Notes under the pieces: model-generated
The model's database searches: none
Told to the model about the DNA's origin: nothing
What the model saw: only the letters and a program-made list of their open reading frames with translations
Position numbers and translations under genes: made by a program
In this document: positions 28,930-37,690 of the stretch, one piece after another
Position numbering within the stretch: the first letter of the stretch is position 1
How the letters are laid out: each line of letters opens with the position of its first letter
Assembly: GCF_019669905.1 (NCBI RefSeq)
Contig: NZ_AP019777.1
Coordinates: 2,356,001-2,420,000 of the forward strand
Source of the DNA: Methylomonas koyamae
GTDB lineage: Bacteria; Pseudomonadota; Gammaproteobacteria; Methylococcales; Methylomonadaceae
Direction of reading: 5' to 3'
Length of the DNA: 64,000 bases

Positions 28930-29360
28930 AACCGATCCGCAAACAGCGTCTGCTATTAATTCTGTTAATGTTGGCCGGCTTAGGCCTGGCGGCTTTTTTT
29001 GCGTTGAAAGCATTCAACGAAAACCTGATGTATTTCTTCTCGACCAGCGACGTCGTCGCCGGTAAGGCGCCGAACAACGCCGTATTCCGCCTGGGCGGCA
29101 TGGTCGTCAAAGGCAGCGTGCAACGGCCCAACGCCGACTTGCTGGTGCAGTTCAAACTCAGCGATTTCAGCCAGGAAGTGACGGTCGAATATTCCGGCAT
29201 CTTGCCGGATTTGTTCCGCGAAGGGCAGGGCATCGTTGCCAAAGGCCGCTTGGATAACCGCGGCGTATTCGTTGCCGAAGAAGTGCTGGCCAAGCACGAC
29301 GAAAATTATATGCCGCCGGAAGTTGCCGGCAGCCTGAAAAAACCGGCGGCGCAACCATGA
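28926..29360 (+). CDS. ccmE: Haem chaperone CcmE
   Basis: Periplasmic membrane-anchored chaperone of 144 residues that carries haem covalently to CcmF. It has an N-terminal anchor after MKPIRKQR, an OB-fold core with FRLGGMVVKGSV and GILPDLFREGQG, and the haem-binding histidine in the HxxxY motif LAKHDENYMPPE. ATG 28926 overlaps the ccmD stop. Confidence 0.96.
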   Translation: MKPIRKQRLLLILLMLAGLGLAAFFALKAFNENLMYFFSTSDVVAGKAPNNAVFRLGGMVVKGSVQRPNADLLVQFKLSDFSQEVTVEYSGILPDLFREGQGIVAKGRLDNRGVFVAEEVLAKHDENYMPPEVAGSLKKPAAQP

Positions 29361-31303
29361 TCCCGGAAATCGGCCATTTCGCGTTGATCCTGGCGCTATG
29401 CATGGCGTTGGTGCAAGGCACGCTGCCGATACTTGGCGCCGGCAAGAAAATTAGCGGCTGGGTACACGTCGCCCGGCCGGCCGCCTTCGGCCAGTTGGCG
29501 TTCATCGCGCTGGCCTACGGCTGTTTGACCTATGCCTTTATCAGCCACGATTTTTCGGTGGCCTACGTGGCGCAGAATTCCAACACCGCCTTGCCGTTTT
29601 TATACCTGATCTCCGGGGTGTGGGGCGCGCACGAAGGCTCGTTGCTGCTGTGGGCGTTGGCCCTGTCGATCTGGACCGGATTGGTCGCCGGTTTCAGCGC
29701 CCGGATTCCCGATCCGACCCGGGCGCGAGTACTGGGCGTGATGGGCTTGGTCAGCGTCGGTTTCATCCTGTTCTTGTTATTGACCTCGAATCCGTTCGAA
29801 CGCCTGTTTCCGGCACCGGCAGAAGGCCGCGACCTGAATCCCTTGTTGCAGGACCCCGGCTTGGCGATCCATCCGCCGATGCTGTACATGGGCTATGTCG
29901 GCTTTTCGGTGGCCTTCGCGTTTTCGATTGCCGCTCTGCTGGAAGGTCGGTTGGATTCGGCCTGGGCCCGCTGGTCGCGGCCTTGGACCAACGTGGCCTG
30001 GATGTTTTTGACGCTGGGTATCACGCTGGGCAGTTGGTGGGCCTATTACGAATTGGGCTGGGGCGGCTGGTGGTTTTGGGACCCGGTCGAGAACGCCTCG
30101 TTCATGCCCTGGTTGGTCGGCACCGCCTTGATCCATTCCTTGGCCGCCACCGAAAAACGCGGCGCATTCAAGACCTGGACCGTGCTGTTGGCGATTTTCG
30201 CGTTCTCGTTGAGTTTGCTCGGCACCTTTTTAGTGCGTTCCGGCGTGTTGACCTCGGTGCATGCCTTCGCCAGCGATCCGGCCCGCGGTTTGTTCATCCT
30301 GATCTTTTTGGGCGTGGTAGTCGGCGGATCGTTACTGCTTTATGCGATCCGCGCGCCGCAGGTAAAAAGTTACGCCCGCTTCGAGTTGGTTTCCAAGGAA
30401 ACGGTATTGTTGGTCAATAACGTGTTGTTGGTCGTTACCGCCGCCAGCATTCTGCTCGGTACGCTGTATCCGTTAGTGGTCGATGCGCTGGGTTTGGGTA
30501 AATTGTCGGTCGGTCCGCCGTATTTCAATGCGGTGTTCATCCCGTTGATGGCGCCGTTATCTCTGGTGGTGGGTGTCGGCGTGCTGCTGCGCTGGAAAAG
30601 CGACGACATCAATGCGCTGGGCTTACGCCTGCGCGGGTTGATTGCCGGTTGTATCGGCATCGCTTTGCTGGCACCTTTGGCGATGCCGTTTTACTCGTGG
30701 GGCGCCGCGTTGGGCGTGGCCTTGGCCTTGTGGACTCTGGCCGTCAGCGCCTTTGCCTTTAAACAACGCCTGCAAAGCTGGTCCTGGCAACGCCTGAAAC
30801 AAATTCCGGCCGGGTTTTACGGCATGACCTTGGCCCATCTCGGGATCGCGGTGTTCGTGATCGGCATCAGCTTTACCTCGGTTTACAGCATCGAACGCGA
30901 CGTGCGGCTGGCGCCGGACGAAACTCTGGATTTGTTCGGTTACGTGTTCCAATTTCACGGCGTCACTGCCAGCGAAGGCCCGAATTACCGCGCCGAGCAG
31001 GGCCACCTCAGCGTCAGTCATAACGGCGAAATAGTGGCCGAATTGGCCCCGCAAAAACGCGTCTACCGGGTGCAAACCATGCCGATGACCGAAGCCGCTA
31101 TCGATGCCGGAATTTTTCGGGATTTATTCGTGGCCTTGGGCGAGCCGTTGGGTGAGCAGGGTGCCTGGAGCTTGCGGGTTTATTACAAAGCCTTTATCCG
31201 CTGGATTTGGCTGGGCGGCGTGTTGATGGCGTTGGGCGGAATGCTGGCCGCCTGTGACCGCCGCTACCGGTTGCCCAACAAACAAACCGCTGAAAACCGA
31301 TGA
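29357..31303 (+). CDS. ccmF: Cytochrome c haem lyase subunit CcmF
   Basis: Polytopic membrane protein (648 residues) that with CcmH/CcmI attaches haem to apocytochromes. The WWD-type motif appears as WGGWWFWDPVENASFMPW, and other conserved parts include GAHEGSLLLW and HPPMLYMGY. About 15 hydrophobic segments are visible. It overlaps both neighbours by 4 bp. Confidence 0.97.
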   Translation: MIPEIGHFALILALCMALVQGTLPILGAGKKISGWVHVARPAAFGQLAFIALAYGCLTYAFISHDFSVAYVAQNSNTALPFLYLISGVWGAHEGSLLLWALALSIWTGLVAGFSARIPDPTRARVLGVMGLVSVGFILFLLLTSNPFERLFPAPAEGRDLNPLLQDPGLAIHPPMLYMGYVGFSVAFAFSIAALLEGRLDSAWARWSRPWTNVAWMFLTLGITLGSWWAYYELGWGGWWFWDPVENASFMPWLVGTALIHSLAATEKRGAFKTWTVLLAIFAFSLSLLGTFLVRSGVLTSVHAFASDPARGLFILIFLGVVVGGSLLLYAIRAPQVKSYARFELVSKETVLLVNNVLLVVTAASILLGTLYPLVVDALGLGKLSVGPPYFNAVFIPLMAPLSLVVGVGVLLRWKSDDINALGLRLRGLIAGCIGIALLAPLAMPFYSWGAALGVALALWTLAVSAFAFKQRLQSWSWQRLKQIPAGFYGMTLAHLGIAVFVIGISFTSVYSIERDVRLAPDETLDLFGYVFQFHGVTASEGPNYRAEQGHLSVSHNGEIVAELAPQKRVYRVQTMPMTEAAIDAGIFRDLFVALGEPLGEQGAWSLRVYYKAFIRWIWLGGVLMALGGMLAACDRRYRLPNKQTAENR

Positions 31304-31830
31304 AATATATATTGCCGTTACTGCTGTTTATCGCCTTGTCGGTATTTTTGGCGATAGGGTTGAAACTGAATCCGCGGGAAATTCCGTCGCCGTTGATCGA
31401 TAAACCGGCGCCTGCCTTTAAGTTGCCGATCCTGGCCGCGCCGGAGCGGACTTTGAGCCAAGCCGATTTGCAAGGCAAAGTCTGGCTGCTGAACGTCTGG
31501 GCGTCCTGGTGCGTGTCGTGCCGGGAAGAACATCCGCTGTTGAACCAATTGGCGAAGATGAACAAAGTCACGTTGGTCGGCTTGAACTACAAGGACCAAG
31601 CCGACGCCGCCCAGGCCTGGCTGGCCAAGCAGGGCAATCCTTACAATGTCAGCGTGATGGACAGCGACGGCCGGACCGGCATCGATTACGGCGTTTACGG
31701 CGTGCCGGAGACTTTTGTTATCGATAAGCGCGGCGTCGTGCGTTACAAACATACCGGACCGATTCAACCCGGCGATCTGGAAAAATTGTTTTTACCGCTG
31801 ATTCAACAGCTCGAGGCGGAAACCGCATGA
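31300..31830 (+). CDS. ccmG: Thiol:disulfide interchange protein CcmG/DsbE
   Basis: Membrane-tethered periplasmic thioredoxin-like reductase (176 residues) that keeps apocytochrome CxxCH cysteines reduced. It has an N-terminal anchor, the active site WASWCVSCREEHP, and the family GVYGVPETFVIDKRG stretch with the cis-Pro. It overlaps ccmF and ccmH. Confidence 0.95.
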   Translation: MKYILPLLLFIALSVFLAIGLKLNPREIPSPLIDKPAPAFKLPILAAPERTLSQADLQGKVWLLNVWASWCVSCREEHPLLNQLAKMNKVTLVGLNYKDQADAAQAWLAKQGNPYNVSVMDSDGRTGIDYGVYGVPETFVIDKRGVVRYKHTGPIQPGDLEKLFLPLIQQLEAETA

Positions 31831-32282
31831 AATATTGGTTTATCCTGACTTTATCGGTGTTTGCGGCTCAGGCCCGCGCCGACATCGAATACCGCGACTT
31901 CAAACAACCGGAACAGGAACAGGCTTACCAGAGCCTGATCAACGAGTTGCGTTGTCTGGTCTGCCAAAACCAGACCATCGCCGACTCCAACGCCGATCTG
32001 GCCAAAGATCTGCGCCGCCAAGTCTACGAAATGCTGCAACAAGGCAAGTCGCGCCAGGATGTGGTCAACTTCATGACCGAACGTTACGGCGATTTCGTCA
32101 TGTACAAACCGGCCTTCAAATTAAAAACGTTTTTGCTTTGGCTGGGACCGGTACTGTTCTTGTTCGCCGGTTTGGCCGTGGTCTGGACCTTGCGCGCCAA
32201 GGGCGCCGGCGCGGACAAGGCCTTGTCGGCTGCCGAGCGCGAGAAATTAAAAAAAATTCTGGAACAGGGTGACGACGCGTGA
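31827..32282 (+). CDS. ccmH: Cytochrome c maturation protein CcmH (thiol-redox domain)
   Basis: Short CcmH of 151 residues with a signal peptide (cleaved near AQARA), the redox motif LRCLVCQNQTIADSNA and a C-terminal membrane helix. It receives reducing equivalents from CcmG and works with CcmF. The TPR part is a separate gene downstream, as in pseudomonads and unlike the fused E. coli CcmH. Confidence 0.95.
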   Translation: MKYWFILTLSVFAAQARADIEYRDFKQPEQEQAYQSLINELRCLVCQNQTIADSNADLAKDLRRQVYEMLQQGKSRQDVVNFMTERYGDFVMYKPAFKLKTFLLWLGPVLFLFAGLAVVWTLRAKGAGADKALSAAEREKLKKILEQGDDA

Positions 32283-33493
32283 CTATCGAATTTTGGCTGG
32301 CAATTGCCGGCTTATTGGCCGCGGCGTTGGCCATTCTATTGCCGCCCCTGTTCAAAACCGCTCCGCTGCACGACGCCGACGGCGAACAACGCAATAAAGC
32401 CATCGCCCGGCAACAACTGGCCGAACTGAAACAACAACTGCAGGACGGCATCCTGTCGCAAAGCCAATTCGACGCCCAATACCAGGAACTGCAACTGGCC
32501 TTGTTGGACGAAATTCAGCAAGACGCGCCAACCCAAGCGCCGGCCCGCTCCGCTAGCGGGCGCTGGGCGATTCCCGTGGTTGGCGTGGCGCTGCCGTTGC
32601 TCAGCTTGTATCTCTATCTGACGCTCGGCGAGCCGGAAGCCATTGCCAAGGCCGAACTGGCCCAAAATCAGGCCAAGGCAGCCGACAACGTACAGAACAT
32701 GGTGGCGGCATTAGCGCAACGCCTGCAGCAACGGCCGGAAGACCTGGAAGGCTGGATGATGTTGGGCCGGGCTTATCTGTACATGCAGCAATACGATAAC
32801 GCCGCCCAAGCCTTTGCCGAATTGAACCGGCGTAAACCCAACGATCCGGCAGTGATGCTGCATTATGCCGATGCCTTGTCGATGGCGCGCAACGGCCAGA
32901 TGCTCGGCGAACCGGCCGAATTGGTCGATCAAGCGTTGAAGCTGGTGCCGGAAGACCACACCGCACTGTGGTTGGGTGGCATGGCCAAGGCTGAGGCAGG
33001 CGATTACGCTCAAGCCATCGCCTATTGGCAAAAGCTGGCGGCGATGTTGCCAGAGCAGGACGAAACCAAACAGCAATTGCAAAAAATGATCGCAATGGCC
33101 GAAGCCGAGCAAGGCGCAGGCGCTGCCTCGACAGCCGCGGCGCCGGTCGAGATCAAGGTCGATGCCGGCCTGGCCGCCGAACTGAAAAGCAAAGCCGATC
33201 CCGCCGATACGCTGTTCGTCTACGCCCAAGCCGTGACCGGACCGAAAATGCCGCTGGCCATCGTCAAAAAACAAGTCAAAGACTTACCTTTGCAGACCGT
33301 ACTGAACGACAGCATGGCGATGCAGCCGCAAACCCATCTGGCCGATTTCAAGCAACTGCGCATCGTCGCCCGTATTTCCAAGTCGGGTAACGCGATGCCG
33401 CAGCCGGGCGATCTGATCGGCACTGCCGAAGTCAATCTGGACGGTTCGCAGTCGGCAGCAGTCAACCTGACCATAGACCGGGAACTGAAATGA
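32279..33493 (+). CDS. ccmI: Cytochrome c-type biogenesis protein CcmI (TPR)
   Basis: Apocytochrome chaperone of 404 residues. It has an N-terminal membrane segment, a basic/heptad region, a second membrane helix (WAIPVVGVALPLLSLYLYL), TPR repeats about residues 135-270 (WMMLGRAYLYMQQYDNAAQA) and a C-terminal beta-rich domain about 285-404 that matches the extended form of the family. The GTG start overlaps the ccmH stop (GTGA). Confidence 0.92.
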   Translation: MTIEFWLAIAGLLAAALAILLPPLFKTAPLHDADGEQRNKAIARQQLAELKQQLQDGILSQSQFDAQYQELQLALLDEIQQDAPTQAPARSASGRWAIPVVGVALPLLSLYLYLTLGEPEAIAKAELAQNQAKAADNVQNMVAALAQRLQQRPEDLEGWMMLGRAYLYMQQYDNAAQAFAELNRRKPNDPAVMLHYADALSMARNGQMLGEPAELVDQALKLVPEDHTALWLGGMAKAEAGDYAQAIAYWQKLAAMLPEQDETKQQLQKMIAMAEAEQGAGAASTAAAPVEIKVDAGLAAELKSKADPADTLFVYAQAVTGPKMPLAIVKKQVKDLPLQTVLNDSMAMQPQTHLADFKQLRIVARISKSGNAMPQPGDLIGTAEVNLDGSQSAAVNLTIDRELK

Positions 33494-34872
33494 TGGACCA
33501 ATCGATTCAATTCGACCTGGACTTGATCAAACGCTACGACAAGTCCGGTCCGCGCTACACCTCGTACCCGACCGCGCTGGAGCTGCACGAGGGCTTCGGC
33601 GAGGCCGAGTACCGCCAACACATCGAAAAATCCAACGCCGCCGGCGGCCCGCTGTCGTTGTATTTGCATATTCCGTTTTGCGATACGGTCTGTTTTTATT
33701 GCGCCTGCAACAAGATCGTCACTAAAAACCGTGCGCATGCGGTGCCTTACCTGGACAATCTATGCCGGGAAATCGAAATGCAGGGCGCGCTGTTCGACCA
33801 GAATCGCCCGGTCAACCAATTGCATTGGGGCGGCGGTACGCCGACGTTTTTGAATGCCGAGCAAATGCGGCGCTTGATGGACACCACCCGCGCTCATTTC
33901 AACTTGCACACCGACGATAGCGGCGAATACTCCATCGAAGTCGATCCCCGCGAAACCAACGACCGCACCATCGCCGAATTGCGCGCACTGGGGTTCAACC
34001 GCATCAGTCTGGGCTTGCAGGATTTCGATCCGGACGTGCAAAAAGCCGTAAACCGGCTGCAAAGCAAGCAGCAAACCTTTGCGGTGTTGGCCGCGGCACG
34101 CCAGGAAGGCTTCCGCTCGACCAACATCGATTTGATCTACGGCCTGCCGCTGCAGACCGTGCAAAGCTTTGCCGACACGTTGGATCAAATATTGGCCTAT
34201 GCACCGGACCGGTTTTCGATTTTCAATTACGCGCACATGCCGAGCCGGTTCAAGGTGCAACGCCAGATCGACGAAGCAGCCTTGCCGTCGCCGGCGGCCA
34301 AATTGGAGATACTGCAAATGGTCGGGCAAAAACTCACCGATGCCGGCTACGTCTACATCGGCATGGACCATTTCGCCAAACCGGACGACGAACTGGCGGT
34401 GGCCCAGCGCCAAGGCAAGCTGTACCGCAATTTTCAGGGCTATTCCACCCATTCCGATTGCGACTTGGTTGGCTTGGGCGTGACCTCTATCGGTCGGGTC
34501 GGCGACGCCTACATGCAAAATTACAAGGAACTGGACGAATACGCTGCGGCCATCTCGCAGCGGAAATTACCGGTGTTTCGCGGCGTGGATCTGGACGCCG
34601 ACGACAAACTCCGGCGGGCGGTGATCACCCAACTGATTTGCCATTTCGAACTGAGTTTCGAAAAAATCGAACGGGAATTCACTATCGTCTTTAACGACTA
34701 TTTCGCCGCGGAACTGGTAAACCTACAGCCGATGAAAACGGACGGTTTGTTGGATGTAACACCCGCAGGCATTCAAGTATCGACCGCCGGCCGCCTGCTG
34801 ATCCGCAACATCTGCATGGTGTTTGACAAGTATCTGGCGCAGAAACAACAACAATTCTCCCGAGTCATCTGA
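33490..34872 (+). CDS. hemN: Oxygen-independent coproporphyrinogen III oxidase
   Basis: Radical SAM enzyme (460 residues) converting coproporphyrinogen III to protoporphyrinogen IX without oxygen. The cluster motif is HIPFCDTVCFYCACNK (CxxxCxxC), and RYTSYPTA, HWGGGTPTFL and the EVDPRE glycine-rich region are conserved; the length fits true HemN rather than the shorter HemW. It overlaps ccmI by ATGA, so haem synthesis is coupled to cytochrome c maturation. This suggests use under low oxygen. Confidence 0.95.
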   Translation: MMDQSIQFDLDLIKRYDKSGPRYTSYPTALELHEGFGEAEYRQHIEKSNAAGGPLSLYLHIPFCDTVCFYCACNKIVTKNRAHAVPYLDNLCREIEMQGALFDQNRPVNQLHWGGGTPTFLNAEQMRRLMDTTRAHFNLHTDDSGEYSIEVDPRETNDRTIAELRALGFNRISLGLQDFDPDVQKAVNRLQSKQQTFAVLAAARQEGFRSTNIDLIYGLPLQTVQSFADTLDQILAYAPDRFSIFNYAHMPSRFKVQRQIDEAALPSPAAKLEILQMVGQKLTDAGYVYIGMDHFAKPDDELAVAQRQGKLYRNFQGYSTHSDCDLVGLGVTSIGRVGDAYMQNYKELDEYAAAISQRKLPVFRGVDLDADDKLRRAVITQLICHFELSFEKIEREFTIVFNDYFAAELVNLQPMKTDGLLDVTPAGIQVSTAGRLLIRNICMVFDKYLAQKQQQFSRVI

Positions 34873-35137
34873 CTCATTTCGATTCCATGTTTGCGGACAT
34901 TTCGGTCGAGGCTATCGAGCCTCTCCCGAATATGATTTTCATCGAATCTTAACGTTTTCCCTAGGTTTTCTTTCATTTTTCATCTGTAGATTCGGGGTCT
35001 TTTTGATCCGACGCGATAACGCGCGATTGTTTCTATCTGCATGCCGAAAGCCCGGAAATATCCCGCTTTACCTGTGGCGATATCAGGCCGTTGCAACGCG
35101 CATGCTGCCGATTCTATAAGATAAATAAGGAAATCAA

Positions 35138-37369
35138 ATGCCATTAGCCGCTTCTCTAATCGCCGCCAATCTTTTAACTGCGCCGCTCTATTTCCCGACC
35201 CGCGAAGCCGCCGAAAAAACCCTAGTCGGCTATAACTACGGCTTGATACAGCTCACCGATGGCCGCTACCAAGCCTTCGTGTCCGGATTGAACGGCTCCG
35301 GCCAGCAAAATACTATTGGGACTCAAGCGGGAGACGCGTTGGTCCAGATATCGGCTGGGGCAGGAGGAACTGAAGCCACCGAAATGCCGTTTCCGAAAGT
35401 GACGCTTAAAGAAAAAGTCAACGGTCAGGCGGCGATAGAAGCTTTAGGCGACCAATTACCTGCGGTAGCCGAACAATACGGCATGTCGGCCGAGCGTTTG
35501 CAATCGATCTTACGCACCGACACTAGCGCCTGGATCGACCAAAGCGGGCATTTGTTGTACATCGACTCCGAGCATGAGCAGACTGTTATGCCGGACAATC
35601 GGATTACGGAGGTTAACCGCGCAAATGCCGCCACTGCCGCGGGAATCGATACGTTTAGCGCCACCGCAGCGACGAATACCGATCCATTTACACTTCACAG
35701 CAAGCCCGGATCGAACCGTACCGTGTATCTGGATTTTAACGGCTACCAAGCCAGCAACAGCGCTTGGTACAGCGGTACGCTGACGGCCAAACCCTACGAT
35801 ACCGACGCCAACCCGAGCGGTTTCAGCACTGCCGAACAGAACAACATACGCGAAATCTGGCAGCGGGTAGCCGAGGACTATGCTCCCTTCGATGTGGATG
35901 TGACCACCCAGGAACCGGCGGCCGACGCATTACGGCGTACCGGCAGTTCCGATGCCGTGTACGGCGTGCGCGTTGCAGTTACCCAATCGATGCCGGAGCT
36001 CTGCAGCCAATCCTGCGGCGGGGTGTCTTACATCAACGTGTTTTCCTACTACTCGTCCAGCAATCCGGACTATTACAACCCGGTCTGGGTATTTTTCGAC
36101 AAATTGGGCGGGGGCTATCCGAAATACGTGGCCGATGCCGTTTCCCACGAAGTCGGCCACGCGCTGAACTTGACCCACGACGGTACCTCCACCACCAGTT
36201 ACTACGCCGGCCAGGGCAGCGGCGCCACCGGCTGGGCGCCTATCATGGGGGTCGGCTATTACCAACCGCTGACGCAATGGAGCAAGGGCGAATACCCCGA
36301 CGCCAACAATCCGCAAGACGACATTGCCGTGATCGCCGCGGCCGGAGCGCCGCAACGCGCCGACGATTTCGGCAACACCACGGCCACTGCGGCGCCCTTG
36401 TCCGGAACTTCGAGCGCGGTCTTGCAAACCGGAATCATCGAGCGCCGCACCGACGTCGATCTGTTTACCTTCTTCACCGATGGCGGCAGCGTGCAATTCA
36501 GCGCCGCCTCGGGTTCGAGTACTCCGAATTTGGATATCTCGTTAAAGTTGCTTAACAGTCAAGGCAGTACCCTGGTTTCGGCGAACCCGGCCGATACCTT
36601 GTCGGCCACATTGACGGCAACGCTGGCCGCCGGCCAGTACTTTCTGCAAGTAGACGGTACCGGCTACGGCGACCTAAGCACCGGGTATTCCGATTACGCC
36701 AGCGTCGGCCAATACCAGATTACCGGCAGTTATCCGAAAAGCTCAGCCACCACGCTCGCACCGAGCGCGATCCTGACGGCCTTGCCGACGAGCGGCACGG
36801 TACCGTTGACCGTCAGTTTCGATGGCTCCGGTTCCGTTGACCAAGACGGTTCGATTGTCGGCTACGACTGGAATTTTGGCGACGGCAGCGCCAATGCCGC
36901 TAGCGCGAACGCCAGCCACGTTTACAACGCGGTCGGCACCTATAGCGCAACGTTGACGGTGACCGATAACAGCGGACTGAAAAGCAGCGCGACGCAAACG
37001 ATTAGCGTCGCGCAAGCGCCGGCGGCAGCAATCGGCATCAAGGTGGGCAGCACCAAACTGACGCGGAGACTGCTCGGGAAAAACAAGGCGCAATGCGTGG
37101 CAACGGTCGCCGTCAACGACGGCACGTCGGGCGTCGCCGGCGCCACCGTCTACGGTTCCTGGAGCGGCTCGATAAAAACCAATTCGGGTTCGACGACGTT
37201 GACCGGCTCGACCTCGGCGACTACCGTTACCACCGGTTCCGCCAGCATCGCCAGCGCGAACTTGCCGGCCAACTCTTCCGGCACTTGCGCCTTTACGGTC
37301 AGCAAGGTAGTCAAAGCCGGTTACAGCTACGACGGCAGCGGCCAAGTCAGCGCTAGTTTCAGTTGGTAG
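35138..37369 (+). CDS. Metzincin-like metalloprotease with PPC and PKD domains
   Basis: Predicted extracellular zinc protease of 743 residues. The zinc site is H337-E-V-G-H341-A-L-N-L-T-H347 followed by Asp, an HExxHxxxxxH metzincin pattern with Asn at the position usually occupied by Gly. A downstream GVGY segment could be the Met-turn region but has no clear Met turn. Order: N-terminal pro-like region 1-185, catalytic region about 190-410, PPC-like domain about 425-530, PKD domain about 553-637 (GYDWNFGDGS), and a C-terminal beta domain. The start is supported by AAGGAAA 5 nt upstream and by in-frame stops before it. The N-terminus is hydrophobic but short and lacks basic residues, so the export route is unclear. 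Confidence 0.78.
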   Translation: MPLAASLIAANLLTAPLYFPTREAAEKTLVGYNYGLIQLTDGRYQAFVSGLNGSGQQNTIGTQAGDALVQISAGAGGTEATEMPFPKVTLKEKVNGQAAIEALGDQLPAVAEQYGMSAERLQSILRTDTSAWIDQSGHLLYIDSEHEQTVMPDNRITEVNRANAATAAGIDTFSATAATNTDPFTLHSKPGSNRTVYLDFNGYQASNSAWYSGTLTAKPYDTDANPSGFSTAEQNNIREIWQRVAEDYAPFDVDVTTQEPAADALRRTGSSDAVYGVRVAVTQSMPELCSQSCGGVSYINVFSYYSSSNPDYYNPVWVFFDKLGGGYPKYVADAVSHEVGHALNLTHDGTSTTSYYAGQGSGATGWAPIMGVGYYQPLTQWSKGEYPDANNPQDDIAVIAAAGAPQRADDFGNTTATAAPLSGTSSAVLQTGIIERRTDVDLFTFFTDGGSVQFSAASGSSTPNLDISLKLLNSQGSTLVSANPADTLSATLTATLAAGQYFLQVDGTGYGDLSTGYSDYASVGQYQITGSYPKSSATTLAPSAILTALPTSGTVPLTVSFDGSGSVDQDGSIVGYDWNFGDGSANAASANASHVYNAVGTYSATLTVTDNSGLKSSATQTISVAQAPAAAIGIKVGSTKLTRRLLGKNKAQCVATVAVNDGTSGVAGATVYGSWSGSIKTNSGSTTLTGSTSATTVTTGSASIASANLPANSSGTCAFTVSKVVKAGYSYDGSGQVSASFSW

Positions 37370-37390
37370 TTGGTTCCGAATTGGATTGGA

Positions 37391-37415
37391 AAGGCGCTGG
37401 GTGAAGCGCCTTTTT
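37391..37415 (+). terminator. Intrinsic terminator after the metalloprotease gene
   Basis: Stem GGCGCT (37393-37398) / AGCGCC (37405-37410) with A-rich 5' flank and five T directly after (37411-37415), 22 bp past the stop codon. Confidence 0.85.
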
Positions 37416-37544
37416 ATTTAGGGCAGCGCAGCAGCGTTTTCCGATCAGACCCGCAACTGATTTCAATCGATAGTCGGCTGTACATTCTTCGCTATGATTG
37501 TGGAGGTTTTTGCAGCTATAAACTGACGCAATAGACCCAAAACA

Positions 37545-37570
37545 GGCATTGGCTTTTAAATGCCAATGCC
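37545..37570. repeat. 9-bp inverted repeat
   Basis: GGCATTGGC (37545-37553) and GCCAATGCC (37562-37570), 8-nt loop, followed by CGTTTTAGTTT on the plus strand. It could be a second weak plus-strand terminator. Confidence 0.6.
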
Positions 37571-37589
37571 CGTTTTAGTTTATATTTCG

Positions 37590-37637
37590 GCCTATTTGGT
37601 GTTGCACACAGGTTAACTTGTGCAACACCAAATAGGC
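37590..37637. repeat. 19-bp perfect inverted repeat
   Basis: Arms 37590-37608 and 37619-37637 are exact reverse complements (19 bp, beginning GCCTATTTGG) with a 10-nt loop containing GTTAAC. It has no U-tract of its own and is longer than needed for termination. It could be a recombination site, a regulator site or the remnant of a small mobile palindrome. Confidence 0.7.
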
Positions 37638-37639
37638 AC

Positions 37640-37662
37640 AAAAAAGCCGCTCGAAAGCGGCT
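37640..37662 (-). terminator. Intrinsic terminator for the HAF/PEP-CTERM gene
   Basis: On the minus strand a 7-bp stem (37662-37656 with 37651-37645, AGCCGCT/AGCGGCT) with a TTCG loop is followed by six T (complement of 37645-37640). It lies 29 bp after the stop codon. Confidence 0.88.
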
Positions 37663-37690
37663 TGAGTTGCAAGGTTTACAGTAGAAGCGA

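Larger units (their letters stand above)
37370..37690. other. Intergenic region packed with hairpins
   Basis: 321 bp between two convergent genes. It contains an intrinsic terminator for each gene and two further perfect inverted repeats, listed separately. No coding capacity is seen. Confidence 0.8.

Noticed and set aside
34908..34923. Hairpin GAGGCT/AGCCTC after hemN
   Set aside because: A 6-bp stem with a 4-nt loop but no U-tract; could be chance.
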